Origin: Cololabis saira
Taxonomy: Eukaryota > Chordata > Actinopteri > Beloniformes > Belonidae
Assembly (NCBI RefSeq): GCF_033807715.1
Contig: NC_084587.1
Coordinates: 26,117,517-26,181,516 of the forward strand
Length of the DNA: 64,000 bases
Direction: 5' to 3'
In this document: positions 24,301 to 34,740 of the stretch, in pieces
Layout: every line of letters begins with the position of its first letter
How positions within the stretch are numbered: position 1 is the stretch's first letter
The notes under the pieces: model-generated
What the model was told of the DNA's origin: nothing
Seen by the model: only the letters and a program-made list of their open reading frames with translations
Database searches by the model: none
Program-made: the position numbers and the translations under genes

Positions 24301-27300
24301 CATATTTATCTATTCATTTTCATATCATGCTGGTTTTGCTATACCTCAGAAGTGAGTAGTGTAAAGTTATGATACTAATTTCAAGAGAGAAACAAACTAA
24401 AGAAGAATGGTGGAGTTGTGTCTGGGAAGGAGAGACATCTCCTTTGAAAAGACGTCTAAAGGAAGACATTCTTCAGCTCAGCTGTTCTACTGTAAACTTG
24501 TGTGATTTTGACCAAAACCCGCCAGGAACATCAGGACCTCTAGAAACATAGTCATCTTTTTGATTAAAAAAAGAAAAAACGGTCAGAATATGTCCTCTTT
24601 AAGGCCTTAAATGTGGAATTTAAGTTGCAGCACTGCAACATCTGTTAGGTGGATCTTACCAAAAGCTGCTGAGCTCTTTACACGTTTGTGTTCAGATTTT
24701 GTTCGTGTTGGTGAATGTGGATGAGTCACGTAACGGCAGAGTCATGGAGTACTTTAGGGTCCGGGACTTTGAGGCTCCTCTCATTCGTATGGTCAACCTG
24801 ACGGATCACGTGACATACCACCTGCCGTCTGAAACCCTGGACACAGAAACCATAAAAGAGTTCTGCCACTCCTTCCTAGAGGGAACAGCGAAGGTATGTC
24901 CCGTCCATGGTACACAATACAGACTGAGAGCTATCATATCTTGATGAATGCGCTTGTGTTGTATAAACAGCCTAAGATGCAGACCTTGCCGATTCCTGAA
25001 GGATGGGACAAAGAGCCTGTGAAGGAGCTGGTGGGAATGAATCTGGAGGAAGTCGCCTTTAACCCCAACAAGACCGTTTTTGTTCTGTTTTGTAAGTGCA
25101 CATGTTTTCTTTTTTATGTAAAAGGACATATTCATTTCACCTCAGCTAAAGGTTGACTCACTTTACTTTTCCTGCAAGGAGGAATTATACAGATGTTTGT
25201 GTTTGTATTCCAGATCTGCCCTACAGTAAAAAGTCACATGCAGTGTTTCCGCTGTGGGAGGAAGTAGCCGAGGCCTTCAAAGAGCAGGAGGACGTGGTCG
25301 TCGCACAGATTGATGCCTCAGCCAACGACATTAACATGTCAATGCAGGGAGCCTACCCGTCACTCTGCCTGTTTCCTGCTCTGTATGCGGAGAGGGTATG
25401 AAGCGTTGATGAGCTTTCTGGGTATTTTGTGTGATTTTTATGGGGTTAGTCAACCCTTTGATCACTTGTCCACAAGAGGATGTAATGTATCTTAAAAAAG
25501 AGCTATTTTTGTGTTTGATTTTTTTGTTCACATAAGGTTAAAGTCAATATATTCTGAGAAGAGCAGTATTTTCTTAGCTTTCTCTTTCAAGAGAAGTTTT
25601 CACATGCGATAACTACCGTAAGTATAGCCATTCATAAAATTCACAAAAGGTGTAAAGAATATCACAGCACAATTCATAAAAGCAACATTTATCATAAAGG
25701 GAGCTGAAGTATACTCAAAAATAAATCTGAGACAATTCATTATTTGACATTATCTTTTTCATCTGCGTGCAGGGATTCTCATAAAGTCACACAAACTTCC
25801 TTATCTCATGTAAGACAATATCTGTAACGAGCCATGTAGTGTCATTACCACGCAATTTTAAATACAGAAATGCACATCAGTCCATGTGTGCTAAAACTAT
25901 TATTTTAATTTTGATTTTCAAGTTAACTTTGATGTCACTGTTGTTTTTTTTAACAACTTAGGGGTAAATCCACAAAGAACAGATTGCGCCCGCAAATAGC
26001 GCTGTGAATTGCGCTGCTTTAGCGCCCGCAATTTGCCCTGCTTTAAGGTCCTATTCACAAAAGACTTTGCTCTAATGATATACCGGAGCAAACACGCCCA
26101 TAAAGTTTTGCGGCTGAGTGCAATTTGCACTTGTCTGAGTGAGCGGAGCTGTTTCCAGTGTTCTCCATATTTCAGCACACAGATTGGTCCATAATGAAAA
26201 CTGCAGAAATAAAAAATAAAGTCGAGCCACAGTGCCACTGAATTTCACTGAGATCTGAGATCGAGATGTTGTGGATGAGGTGGAGGACAGGAAAACGACA
26301 TTATTTGGTGGTCACAGTAAAAGTAGAAAAATAAATAATATAAAATAAAGCGAGTGAGTAGCAGAACGCCGTTGCTGCGCGGAACGCCGTGAGTGCCCCG
26401 GCGCAACAGGGGGGGGCATGTCCCCCCGTCTTTTCAAAATCATGTTTTTGTCCCCCCCACTTTTTACAGTTTAAAAACTAACGGTAGGATCAGCCATTAA
26501 CTGCAAATCACACCCTGTGAGAAGGGCCCGGCAGACCCGCTTCACCCCCCGCTCCCCCTCCTCCTGTCCCGTCTCCCCTCAGAGCTGCTCAGGGCGGGTT
26601 TATGGTTCTGCGTCACCAACGCAGAGCCTACGGCGTAAGTGCGCGTCGCCGTGTACCCTATACGCCGTAGGCTCTGCGTTGGTGACGCGGAACCATAATT
26701 TAGGCTTACACCCGCACGTAAAGGTTTCACGCGCGCGTAAAACTCATTATATATATAAAAAAATCTGTGTCCCTTTAGGGAAGAAATGAAGGGCTCCGTG
26801 GAGCCCCTAAACGCTCTAGGAAGCCCCTCATTTGTTCTGTCCTAAAGCAGTGGAGGAGGTTCCCGGCGTGTCACCGCAGGTGCAGCAGCACCAGCAGAGT
26901 CCTGACTGACGCTTCAAACACAGAGGGACACGATCAGCGCTATTTTTATTATAAGTCTGATATATATTGTGATATGTGATAAATCCTGACAAAAGGATTG
27001 CGCGGCCTTTGCGGCCGCTAAACAGATGCAAATGAGACAAAAAGAGAGCGTCTAATTAAAGCACCTGCAAAGGGCGAATTGCTCCACAAACTGCGCTGCC
27101 AAGCAAATAGTGGCAGTCTGCGCCGGTGCCATTTGCATGCATGCAAATTAGGTAATATTCATACATTCGGCGCAAAATCGCCCCCTTTCTATGCAAATAA
27201 GCCTCATTGCAAAAAGCGCCTAATTCAGAAAGGCCAGAGCTATTTGCCACACGCAAAAATAGTGGAGCAAATACCGTCTTTCAGAAGCGTGTATTAAACT

Positions 27301-29857
27301 GCGCGCAAACTCCTCACTCCCCGTCTGTCTCTGTTTCTCTCTCTCTCTCCAATGTCATTCAAGCCTGTGTGATACTGAATGATATTAAGGGTGAAATCTA
27401 CAGTCAGACATGACTGTACACAGTCAGATCAAGTGGGGTTGTGGACTTATCGGATTTAAAAATAAAAATAACAGGACGGAGTTCAGGATTCATCCATACA
27501 TAAGGGGCTGCTTTATTACAAACAATTCCACCGTATAAACATATAAATCTAGAATGTGTGTGTTTAACAGCTGACCTGTAGGTGTGTGTAGCAAAACAAA
27601 AAGAACATGAATTACCATTAGATCCTGATCTGATCCCGATCCGGTGTTAATGAAGTTACTGGTGCTGTGCCTTGTGCGTAAATGCGCACAGCCTCTTAAC
27701 ATTTCACATTTCATTAGCTTATGTCATACAACTGAGGTCTTTATGTGTGTGTGGAGATGATGGCTATGTTCTACCACACGATGGTGGCCAGTGCACTCTT
27801 TTTTTTAAACCTTATATGTTTATTTTAATATTATGAATGTGCTTTTATTGTCTGAATGGAAGTGTGGTTGATTTTTATGTTTATGTTTTGATGAGCTGCT
27901 GGACGATTGAATTTCCCTTTGGGGATGAATAAAGTTCTATCTATCTATCCATCTAGCTACATGCGAAATACTAGAGAAGTACAAATACGTGAAAGTTGAG
28001 GCTGTTGTGCTCTCTGAAGTTTTCATTAGGGACCAATCTGTGTGCTGAATTACGGAGAACACTGGAAACAGCTCCGCTCACCTACTCAGAAAAGGGCAAA
28101 TTGCACTCAGGTGCAGAGATTTATGGGCGTGTTTGCGCCGGTATATCATTAGAGCAAAATCTTTTGTGAATAGGACCTTAAAGCAGGGCAAATTGCGGGC
28201 GCAAATGCAGCGCAATTCACAGCGCTATTTGCGGGCGCAATCTGATCTTTGTGGATTTACGTGCGAAGAGCCCCGCTCCCCCTCCTCCCTCCTCCCTCAG
28301 TGCTGTTCAAGGCTGATTTATGGTTCCGCGTTAAATCGACGCAGAGCAACGCGCACCGTACAGTGCGCGTCGCCGCATCTTTCAGGCCCCTTTTGTGCGC
28401 AAGCAAGCTTTATAGATGAGGTCCCAGATCAGGATCTGACGGTAATTCATGTTCTGTGTTTTGCTACACACACCTACAGGTCAGCTGTTAAACACACACA
28501 TTCTAGATTTATATGTTTATATGGTGGAATTGTTTGTAATAAAGCAGCCCCTACTGTATGGATGAATCCTGAACTCCGTCCTGTTACTTTTATTTTTAAA
28601 TCCGATAAGTCCACAACCCCACTTGATCTGATTGTCTACAGTCATGTCTGAATGTAGATTTCACCCTTAATATCATTCAGTATCACACAGGCTTGAATCA
28701 CATTGAAGAGAGAGAGAAAAAGAGCTGCAGGGGGAGTGAAGAGTGATTTTGCGCGCAGTTAATACACGCTTGAAAGACGGTATTTGCTCCACTATTTTTG
28801 CGTGTGGTAAATAGCGCTGGCCTTTCTGAATTAGGCGCTTTTTGCAATGAGGCTTATTTGCATAGAAAGGGGGCAATTTTGAGCCGAATTTATGAATATT
28901 ACCTAATTTGCATGCATGCAAATGGCACCGGCGCACAATGCCACTATTTGCTTGGCAGCGCAGTTTGTGGTGCAATTCGCCCTTTGCGGGTGCTTTGTGA
29001 ATTAGACGCTCTCTTTTTGTCTCATTTGCACCGGTTTAGCGGCCGCAAAAGCCGCGCAATCCTTTTGTGGATTTGGCCCTTAGTGTAGCAATACCACCGC
29101 TTAACACATGAAGGCAGCATATTAGATGAAAGTTTTTGTGTCAGCGCCTTGTATTAAACACAACAAAGGGCTGGACCTTCCCGACTATTTGATTCAGTAT
29201 TGTCTCTGATCATTAATCTGATCAGAAGAGGTATTGCTACACATAGTTACTAGAATATGAATATGAATATGATATTGAATTTGAACAAGTCAATATCTGT
29301 TTGTAATCCTATGCCACTAGTTTCAATATGGAACCATAGTCGATACGGAACAAGATGACACATGTGCACTCACTGTATGTGCTCATGAAAAACTCCTTAA
29401 GTGGGTATGACTTCATACCACTGCATATTTTGTGCTAAACCTCTGTAAGAAAGAGTGAAAAGCGTGGTAACACATTCTGCTCTCTGTTAAGTATTGCACC
29501 TGGACTGATAAAGATTTTTCTGGCATCTCTGTTCCAATAATAATCACAAGCATGTCACTTCTGCCACTGTCAGGTGGTGGTTTACACTGGGAAAAGGAAG
29601 CTGAAGGATCTTGTTCGGTTTGTCGAGAAAGAGATGGAAAAAGCCAAAGAATACAGAGTGAAGGTAAATGGTCTTTCTCATCCGTCAGCCACTAGGTTTT
29701 ACAGTTGTGATTGTATTTGAAAGCTGCCTTTAATTCTCTGATAAAAATAGACTTCTTTCCGTTGTGTTTTCAGGAGAATGAAGACCGGAGGAAGTACGCT
29801 GAGGCCGTAAAAGCAGAGGGGGAGCAAAATGAGGATAAAACCAAAGACGAACTCTGA
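21363..29857 (+). CDS. pdilt: PDILT-like protein disulfide isomerase lacking both catalytic cysteine pairs
   Basis: Exons: 21363-21543, 21698-21898, 22639-22763, 22851-22988, 23204-23311, 23811-23936, 24696-24893, 24971-25091, 25214-25395, 29574-29663, 29774-29857; 1554 nt, 517 aa, no internal stop. The exon layout and all ten intron phases equal those of pdia2. A signal peptide (residues 1-22) and thioredoxin folds a-b-b'-a' are present, with cis-Pro kept (DPPTIR, AYPSLC). The a-domain site CGHC is replaced by T65-G-E-A68, and the a' site by S404-K-K-S407. The end is KDEL. Mammalian PDILT, a testis PDI that acts as a chaperone, likewise has Ser/Lys-type motifs instead of CxxC; hence the name, which is an inference. 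It could instead be a diverged pdia2 duplicate. Oxidoreductase activity should be absent; substrate or partner binding may remain. Exon 3 uses an unusual AAG acceptor. AATAAA is at 29972. Confidence 0.8.
22242..22518. mobile_element. Short hAT-type MITE with 8-bp target duplication
   Basis: The ends are CAGGGGTGGCCAACCCGCGG and its inverted counterpart CCGCGGGTTGGCCGCCGCTG. It is flanked by ACATAGAA at 22234-22241 and 22519-22526. Inside are tandem GGAGATCAAAGC units and repeated TATAACCGGTC units. It sits in intron 2 of the pdilt-like gene. Confidence 0.9.
26601..26697. repeat. Palindromic mini-element, copy 1
   Basis: The left arm 26601-26637 and right arm 26661-26697 are 37-base inverted repeats with one mismatch (TATGGTTCTGCGTCACCAAC on the left). 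Related copies lie at about 28317-28385 and 32957-33088. Confidence 0.85.
28317..28385. repeat. Palindromic mini-element, partial copy 2
   Basis: Has TTATGGTTCCGCGTTAAATC, GACGCAGAGC and CACCGTACAGTGCGCG; only part of the palindrome remains. Confidence 0.6.
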
Positions 29858-29971
29858 TACAGTACAGCATGCGTCTGCGTGTGTCTGAACTTTAAATCTC
29901 TACAGTCTAAACATGTACCTGGTTTTAATAACTTCACTAACCAGTCAGGAGCTTTCTGAACTATCACACTG

Positions 29972-29977
29972 AATAAA
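29972..29977 (+). terminator. pdilt: pdilt-like gene polyadenylation signal
   Basis: AATAAA 115 bases after the stop. Confidence 0.6.
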
Positions 29978-30740
29978 GGTTTCAGTTAAAAACTTAAAAC
30001 TCTCTATTTATTTAAACTTTGTGAGCTTTTTATCATCGTTACATACATTTGACAGAAGTTTTAAAAAATCTGCAGAAAGGCAACACAAAGACAGACAGCT
30101 GATCCAGAAATCTCCAAAGGACACCAAAAAGAAATGTTGTGTTACTTTTACATATATACTGTACAGTTTCGCATGTACAGAAAATATTAATTCATATTTT
30201 TTATTTTCCACAATGTGGATAATATCACAATTTAAATTCATGACTTTTATTTTTCAAGAAATGTCATTAACATGTTAAGATATTTATAAAATAAAATAAA
30301 AATAAAACATATAATACATGACACATTATAAAAAAACCTCCAGTTTCAGTGGATCTTAATATTAAGCAAATGCAACAACAGCTCATAACTTTTTTTTCAC
30401 CATGCCATTATGTATCTAGCAAAAATAAAGCCTTCAAATAAGACAGAAAGAAAAATTATGATGTGGGAAACACTAAGTACCTTCATTGCTTCCCATAGTT
30501 CATAAGAGCAATACATAGTTGCCAGTTCCTACTATCCATCAGCCCTTGATGAAGTGATCAACCTCAAACCTCTGTAAAAGCAGATGCTTGGGCAGTTCTG
30601 GAGCATTTAAGTGTGTTAACAAATTGCTAAGAGGAAAATACATGAGCCATGGTCATACAAAAACAACCGCTGCTGTTCAATAGTGCTATTCTAACAGTTT
30701 GGAGTTCGATGTTTTACAGTGAGAAAGATTATTCACAAAT
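29978..30740. other. Intergenic, AT-rich
   Basis: No gene seen. The right end already resembles the start of the Tc1-like remnant that follows. Confidence 0.4.
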
Positions 30741-31420
30741 TGAAAATATTTCAGACACTTGCCAATCTTCCCAGGAATGACCATTCCCAGCAAATGTACC
30801 CAAAGATCAGGTCATACAGCACTCAAAGAAAGAGCTGCATCTCAGACACCGCAGGTCTCTGAGTGAAAGTAGTTTGAGTGAAAGTAGTTAGAAGAAGATT
30901 AAACATGTATGGTTTGTTTGGAATGGTTAGTAGGATAAGAACATGGATGCATAAGGTTTGTAAAACTGCATCTAAACAAACTCATACATTTTAGAATAAT
31001 TTCCTATGGACGGATGAGAAAACCAAACACAGAATTAACCCCTCATAGTTGTGGCACTGCAGTCATTGTGTTTTTTTTTAAGTCTTCTGCATGCAAACAT
31101 ATCCTCGAGGCAAATGTGAGGCCATCTAGACAGGTTTTGGGATGCTCCAGTCAAAATCCAGACCTCAACTCACGTAAAATCCTGTGTCGGGACCTTAAGA
31201 GTGTCAAAAAGCTCAATCATCTGAAATAATGTTATAAAGAATAGAATAGAATAGGCCAAAATTCCTCCACAGTAATGTGAAAGACCAGTTAAGTTGTAGG
31301 AAACAGTAAAAGCTGCTAAGGTCTACAAGCATTTGAATCATTGGGGGTACTTTGAATTGCCCATTCAATTTTTGTCTTGATTTCATTCTTGTTAAATATA
31401 TGGTATCATGGCGAACCAAG
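30740..31420 (+). pseudogene. Degenerate Tc1/mariner transposase remnant
   Basis: Several nucleotide stretches match the usual teleost Tc1-like gene in order: GCTGCATCTCAGAC, CTATGGACGGATGAGA, GAGGCCATCTAGACAG, CCAGTCAAAATCCAGACC and GGGACCTTAAGAG, then TTCCTCCACAGTAATGTGA. Stops and deletions interrupt the frame, so no protein is expected. Confidence 0.65.
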
Positions 31421-31899
31421 TTATATGATGTTTTTCACCAAGGTTGTGTTTTTAATTACGTTTTAACACATACAGGAGACCAAAGACCATGGAGAAGGTG
31501 TGGGCCTGCCTCTCTGCAAATGTGTGGGTTTTTTTTTGTTTTGTTTTGTTTGTCCAAGATTACCCTGGAATTCCCTAATATTATTCTGATGTACAACCAT
31601 ACAAGAAGCTCTTCAAGGGGAGATGATTTAACCAACCAGAAGCATGCCAGTCTGCAATAGATGATGCACAATTCAAACAGGACCCTGTTAAAAATAACAA
31701 AAAATAAATAAAAAGCTTATTACATCTTAATGACATAAAAGGTGTCTCCTGTGTCTTCAGATTTTCAAATGCTTATGAAATGAGTCAGAAAGATTGTTGG
31801 GTCCACCTGAAACTCAGTAAATGATAAGTTGATTTTAGCATTTTCCCCAACCCAACTGCAGTCCCGCACCAATATTATTCCTTATTTATTTATGTATTT

Positions 31900-32480
31900 A
31901 TGTATTTATTTCGTTTCGTGCATGGTGGTCAATATACACACCCATGACCGAAAAGGAGCAGGATGAAGACAAGTCTTATGTTACCTGCCCCTTATTAAAT
32001 ACCAAAACAAAAGAACAGTCAATGTAACCAATATTTACAAAAATATACACTTAAATAGAACCAACCACAGATATTAATAATACTGCTTAGTTCCCAGTCT
32101 ATTCATGATCATATAACTTAAATATTTTATGTTTATACATTTTTTTTAACCTAAGTGAATTTGTGCATTCCTTTAAATCATTCTGTAGAGAGTTCCACAG
32201 TTTTACTCCCACAACCGATGTACACATCTGCTTAAGAGTGGTCCTTGCATGCTGATGTTTGAAATTATATTTCCTTCTATGTTCTATATCTTCTGGATTT
32301 GAAATTTTTCGATTACTAAAAATCATAAATTTTGTTTTTTGTAAGTTTAATGATAACCTGTTTTCATCAAACCATCATTTAAGTTTAATCATTTCTTGTG
32401 CAATGGTCTCTGCTAACACCTTTAAATCATAACCAGAAGTAAAAAAAATTGTGTAATCTGCAAACAAAACAGATTGCATA
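31900..32480 (-). pseudogene. LINE ORF2 C-terminal fragment
   Basis: On the - strand, 32326-32099 reads HRRKYNFKHQHARTT...GVKLWNSLQNDLKE..., which is the usual end of jockey/L2-type LINE polyproteins (arginine-rich region, then V-x-LWNSL). Upstream sequence to about 32480 continues the match weakly (CNLQSVLFADYTIFF-like, - strand). Truncated at both ends. Confidence 0.6.
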
Positions 32481-32940
32481 TTTTAGACACTTCACACTTC
32501 ACTTCACTTATGTCCAGAACATTGAAAAACAAACAAACAAACAAACAAACAAACGTATTTATATGTTATGTCAGACTTGAGAGTGACAGCAACCTTTCTT
32601 TGATGTAGCGTCAATAAACTGAAAGAAATAACGTCCTGATTCTGATGTATAACATTTTAAAATCTGTACTTTCCACACCCATTTGGGAGAAAACCATCAC
32701 CAAAATGGGACGTAAGCAAATCCACACAGCTCATTTTGACATAATCAAAATAATAATCAATTATTTACAACATAAATTTTGGGTTAGGCAGCATCAACAA
32801 ACATGAAATACATTTATATATTAAATAAAAGTGCATGCAACTCAAACACGAAGGATTTGCTCAAACTCAGGGTGTCAAATCCCAGGCATTTAGCTGGTGT
32901 TTTTGGTGCAGCCTGTGATGTGCTCTCCGTGACGCGGCGT
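32481..32940. other. Intergenic, no gene seen; short (AAAC)n
   Basis: A run of AAAC units is at about 32527-32553. Otherwise plain AT-rich sequence before the syngr3 promoter. Confidence 0.45.
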
Positions 32941-32956
32941 GACTTCAAGGCTGATT

Positions 32957-33088
32957 TATGGTTCCGCGTTACACCAACGCAGAGCCTACGGCGTAGGGTA
33001 CGCGGCGACGCGCACCGTACGGTGGCGTCAACGCGTACCGTACGCCGCAGGCTACGCCGTAACCCTACGGCGTAGGCTCTGCGTCACG
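32957..33088. repeat. Palindromic mini-element, copy 3, just upstream of syngr3
   Basis: Contains TATGGTTCCGCGTTACACCA, GCAGAGCCTACGGCGTA and, inverted, TACGGCGTAGGCTCTGCGTC. It is CpG-rich and ends about 90 bases before the syngr3 start codon, so it probably lies in the promoter or 5' UTR. Confidence 0.75.
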
Positions 33089-33177
33089 GAGGCTGGAGGA
33101 GGACGCCGACGCTCCGCTGCTCTCCGAGCGACGCATCTGTTTCTCTGAGCGGCGTCGGGCAGCAGGAACCAGGAGGG

Positions 33178-34679
33178 ATGGACACAGCGGGCGCGTACGG
33201 CGCCAGGAAGGCCGGCAGCGTCCCCTTCGATCCGGTCGCCTTCTTCACTCATCCCCGCACCATCCTTAGACTGATGTCATGGGTAAGCATCCTCCGCAAT
33301 ACGGGGGTCTTCATCAGGTAGACGGGCCTACCGGCAGCCCCTCTTTGTCTCTCTCACAACAAATCCTCTGTGTCTATATGCAATGCTTTGCAGAGGTGTT
33401 TTTCATTCAAGCCTATCTCATGAATTAGTTTTCTTTTCTCCCCCCCTCCCCCTCTAGATTTTCCCTCTATTTTACAGTTGCACATGTTAGAAACAGAAAT
33501 GATTTCATATTGTATCTATGTGGATCCTCATTGTGTCTAGACTGAGCTAATTGTGAGCTTGAGTTTAAAATCCTCCAGATCAGAATGTAACCTCACTGTT
33601 TCTTCTATGGAGTTAAGCCGTGATCTTTGAATTAAGAAAGAAGAAGGAAAAAAACTAAGAAGACAGGTGACAGAAATAGATAATTTGATGTAATTGATGT
33701 TTATTGGGCTTTAAGAGTGTCAAATTAGATTCAAAACTGTCCATGATTTACATATGATGTCACTGTGCATGTTTTATAAACAAGGTTTAGCAAATATTCC
33801 TAAATGTAAAGCAGCTATTTAGTAAACATTTTATTTTGAAAAAAATGTCCCCTCATGTAGTTGATACTTTTTTTAAAATTAATAGATAAAGGCTATGTTT
33901 TCATTGCAATATAATGTTACACTCAATACAGTTAAATTAGCAAATTCAATAAGTTGAATATTTTCCAATTAATATCTGTTCAAACTGCCAAAGGCTCACA
34001 AAGTGTAGTAATCTTCAGCCAATCAGAAATCTGTGGTTCGATCCCCTCAATCGGCCCACAAATGTTCTTGGGGTTCAGCACACGTGTTCGTTTGTATGAT
34101 TGAGTAAAATCACTGCGCTAAACACAAAGAAACGAAAGAATGGTTGAGTGAATGGGGGTTCTCTCAAAAAACAGTTGGAGAGTTAATTAATAATAGAAGT
34201 GTGTGATATAAATACAGTCCTGTGCTGTTTGTCAGGTAGGCTATGACTTTCATTCTACATCAATGAAATACAGATTTGCTGGACTGCAAATCTTTGTTAC
34301 AATCTTATTAAATACAGATATCCACAGTGACAAAATAACTCCAACTTAAAACGTGGGAAACAGTAAGTATTGTTAGTTTCTTTTATGAATAATATACCTA
34401 AAAAAAAAAATAATCTCCAGTTGCAGTCATTTTCTCAGCTTCCAGCTTTCCTGACCTGTGGGAATGTGAGGTCCAATGTGATGCCCAACTTGAGACTCAC
34501 AGATCACTCATATGTTTAAATGCCTCTCTGGTGACTGGGTAATTGTTTTTACAGTCATCAAATACCATTCTGGCACTGCAAATTTGTTATATTTACTTAA
34601 GTGGCCGGCCTTTCAGAAACAACATCAACATCCAACAAAAACTGAACAGCAGTCCAGTCCAAACTACTATACTATACTA

Positions 34680-34740
<61 letters not shown>

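Larger units (their letters stand above)
25961..29079. mobile_element. Harbinger-like element with an inverted relative nested inside
   Basis: The outer ends GGGGTAAATCCACAAA and TTTGTGGATTTGGCCC are inverted repeats flanked by TTA at 25958-25960 and 29080-29082. The sequence at 25961-26200 recurs inverted at about 28022-28262, and 26984-27330 recurs inverted at about 28740-29079; 27400-27660 matches 28400-28690 inverted. No transposase frame is visible. It makes up most of the 4.2 kb intron 9 of the pdilt-like gene; pdia2 intron 9 is only 77 bases. Confidence 0.75.

Noticed and set aside
26984..28262. Gene-like frames such as 28133-28651, 28673-28975 and 28798-29088
   Set aside because: All lie in the inverted Harbinger-like repeat. 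The same peptides appear in mirrored positions, which shows they are repeat translations.
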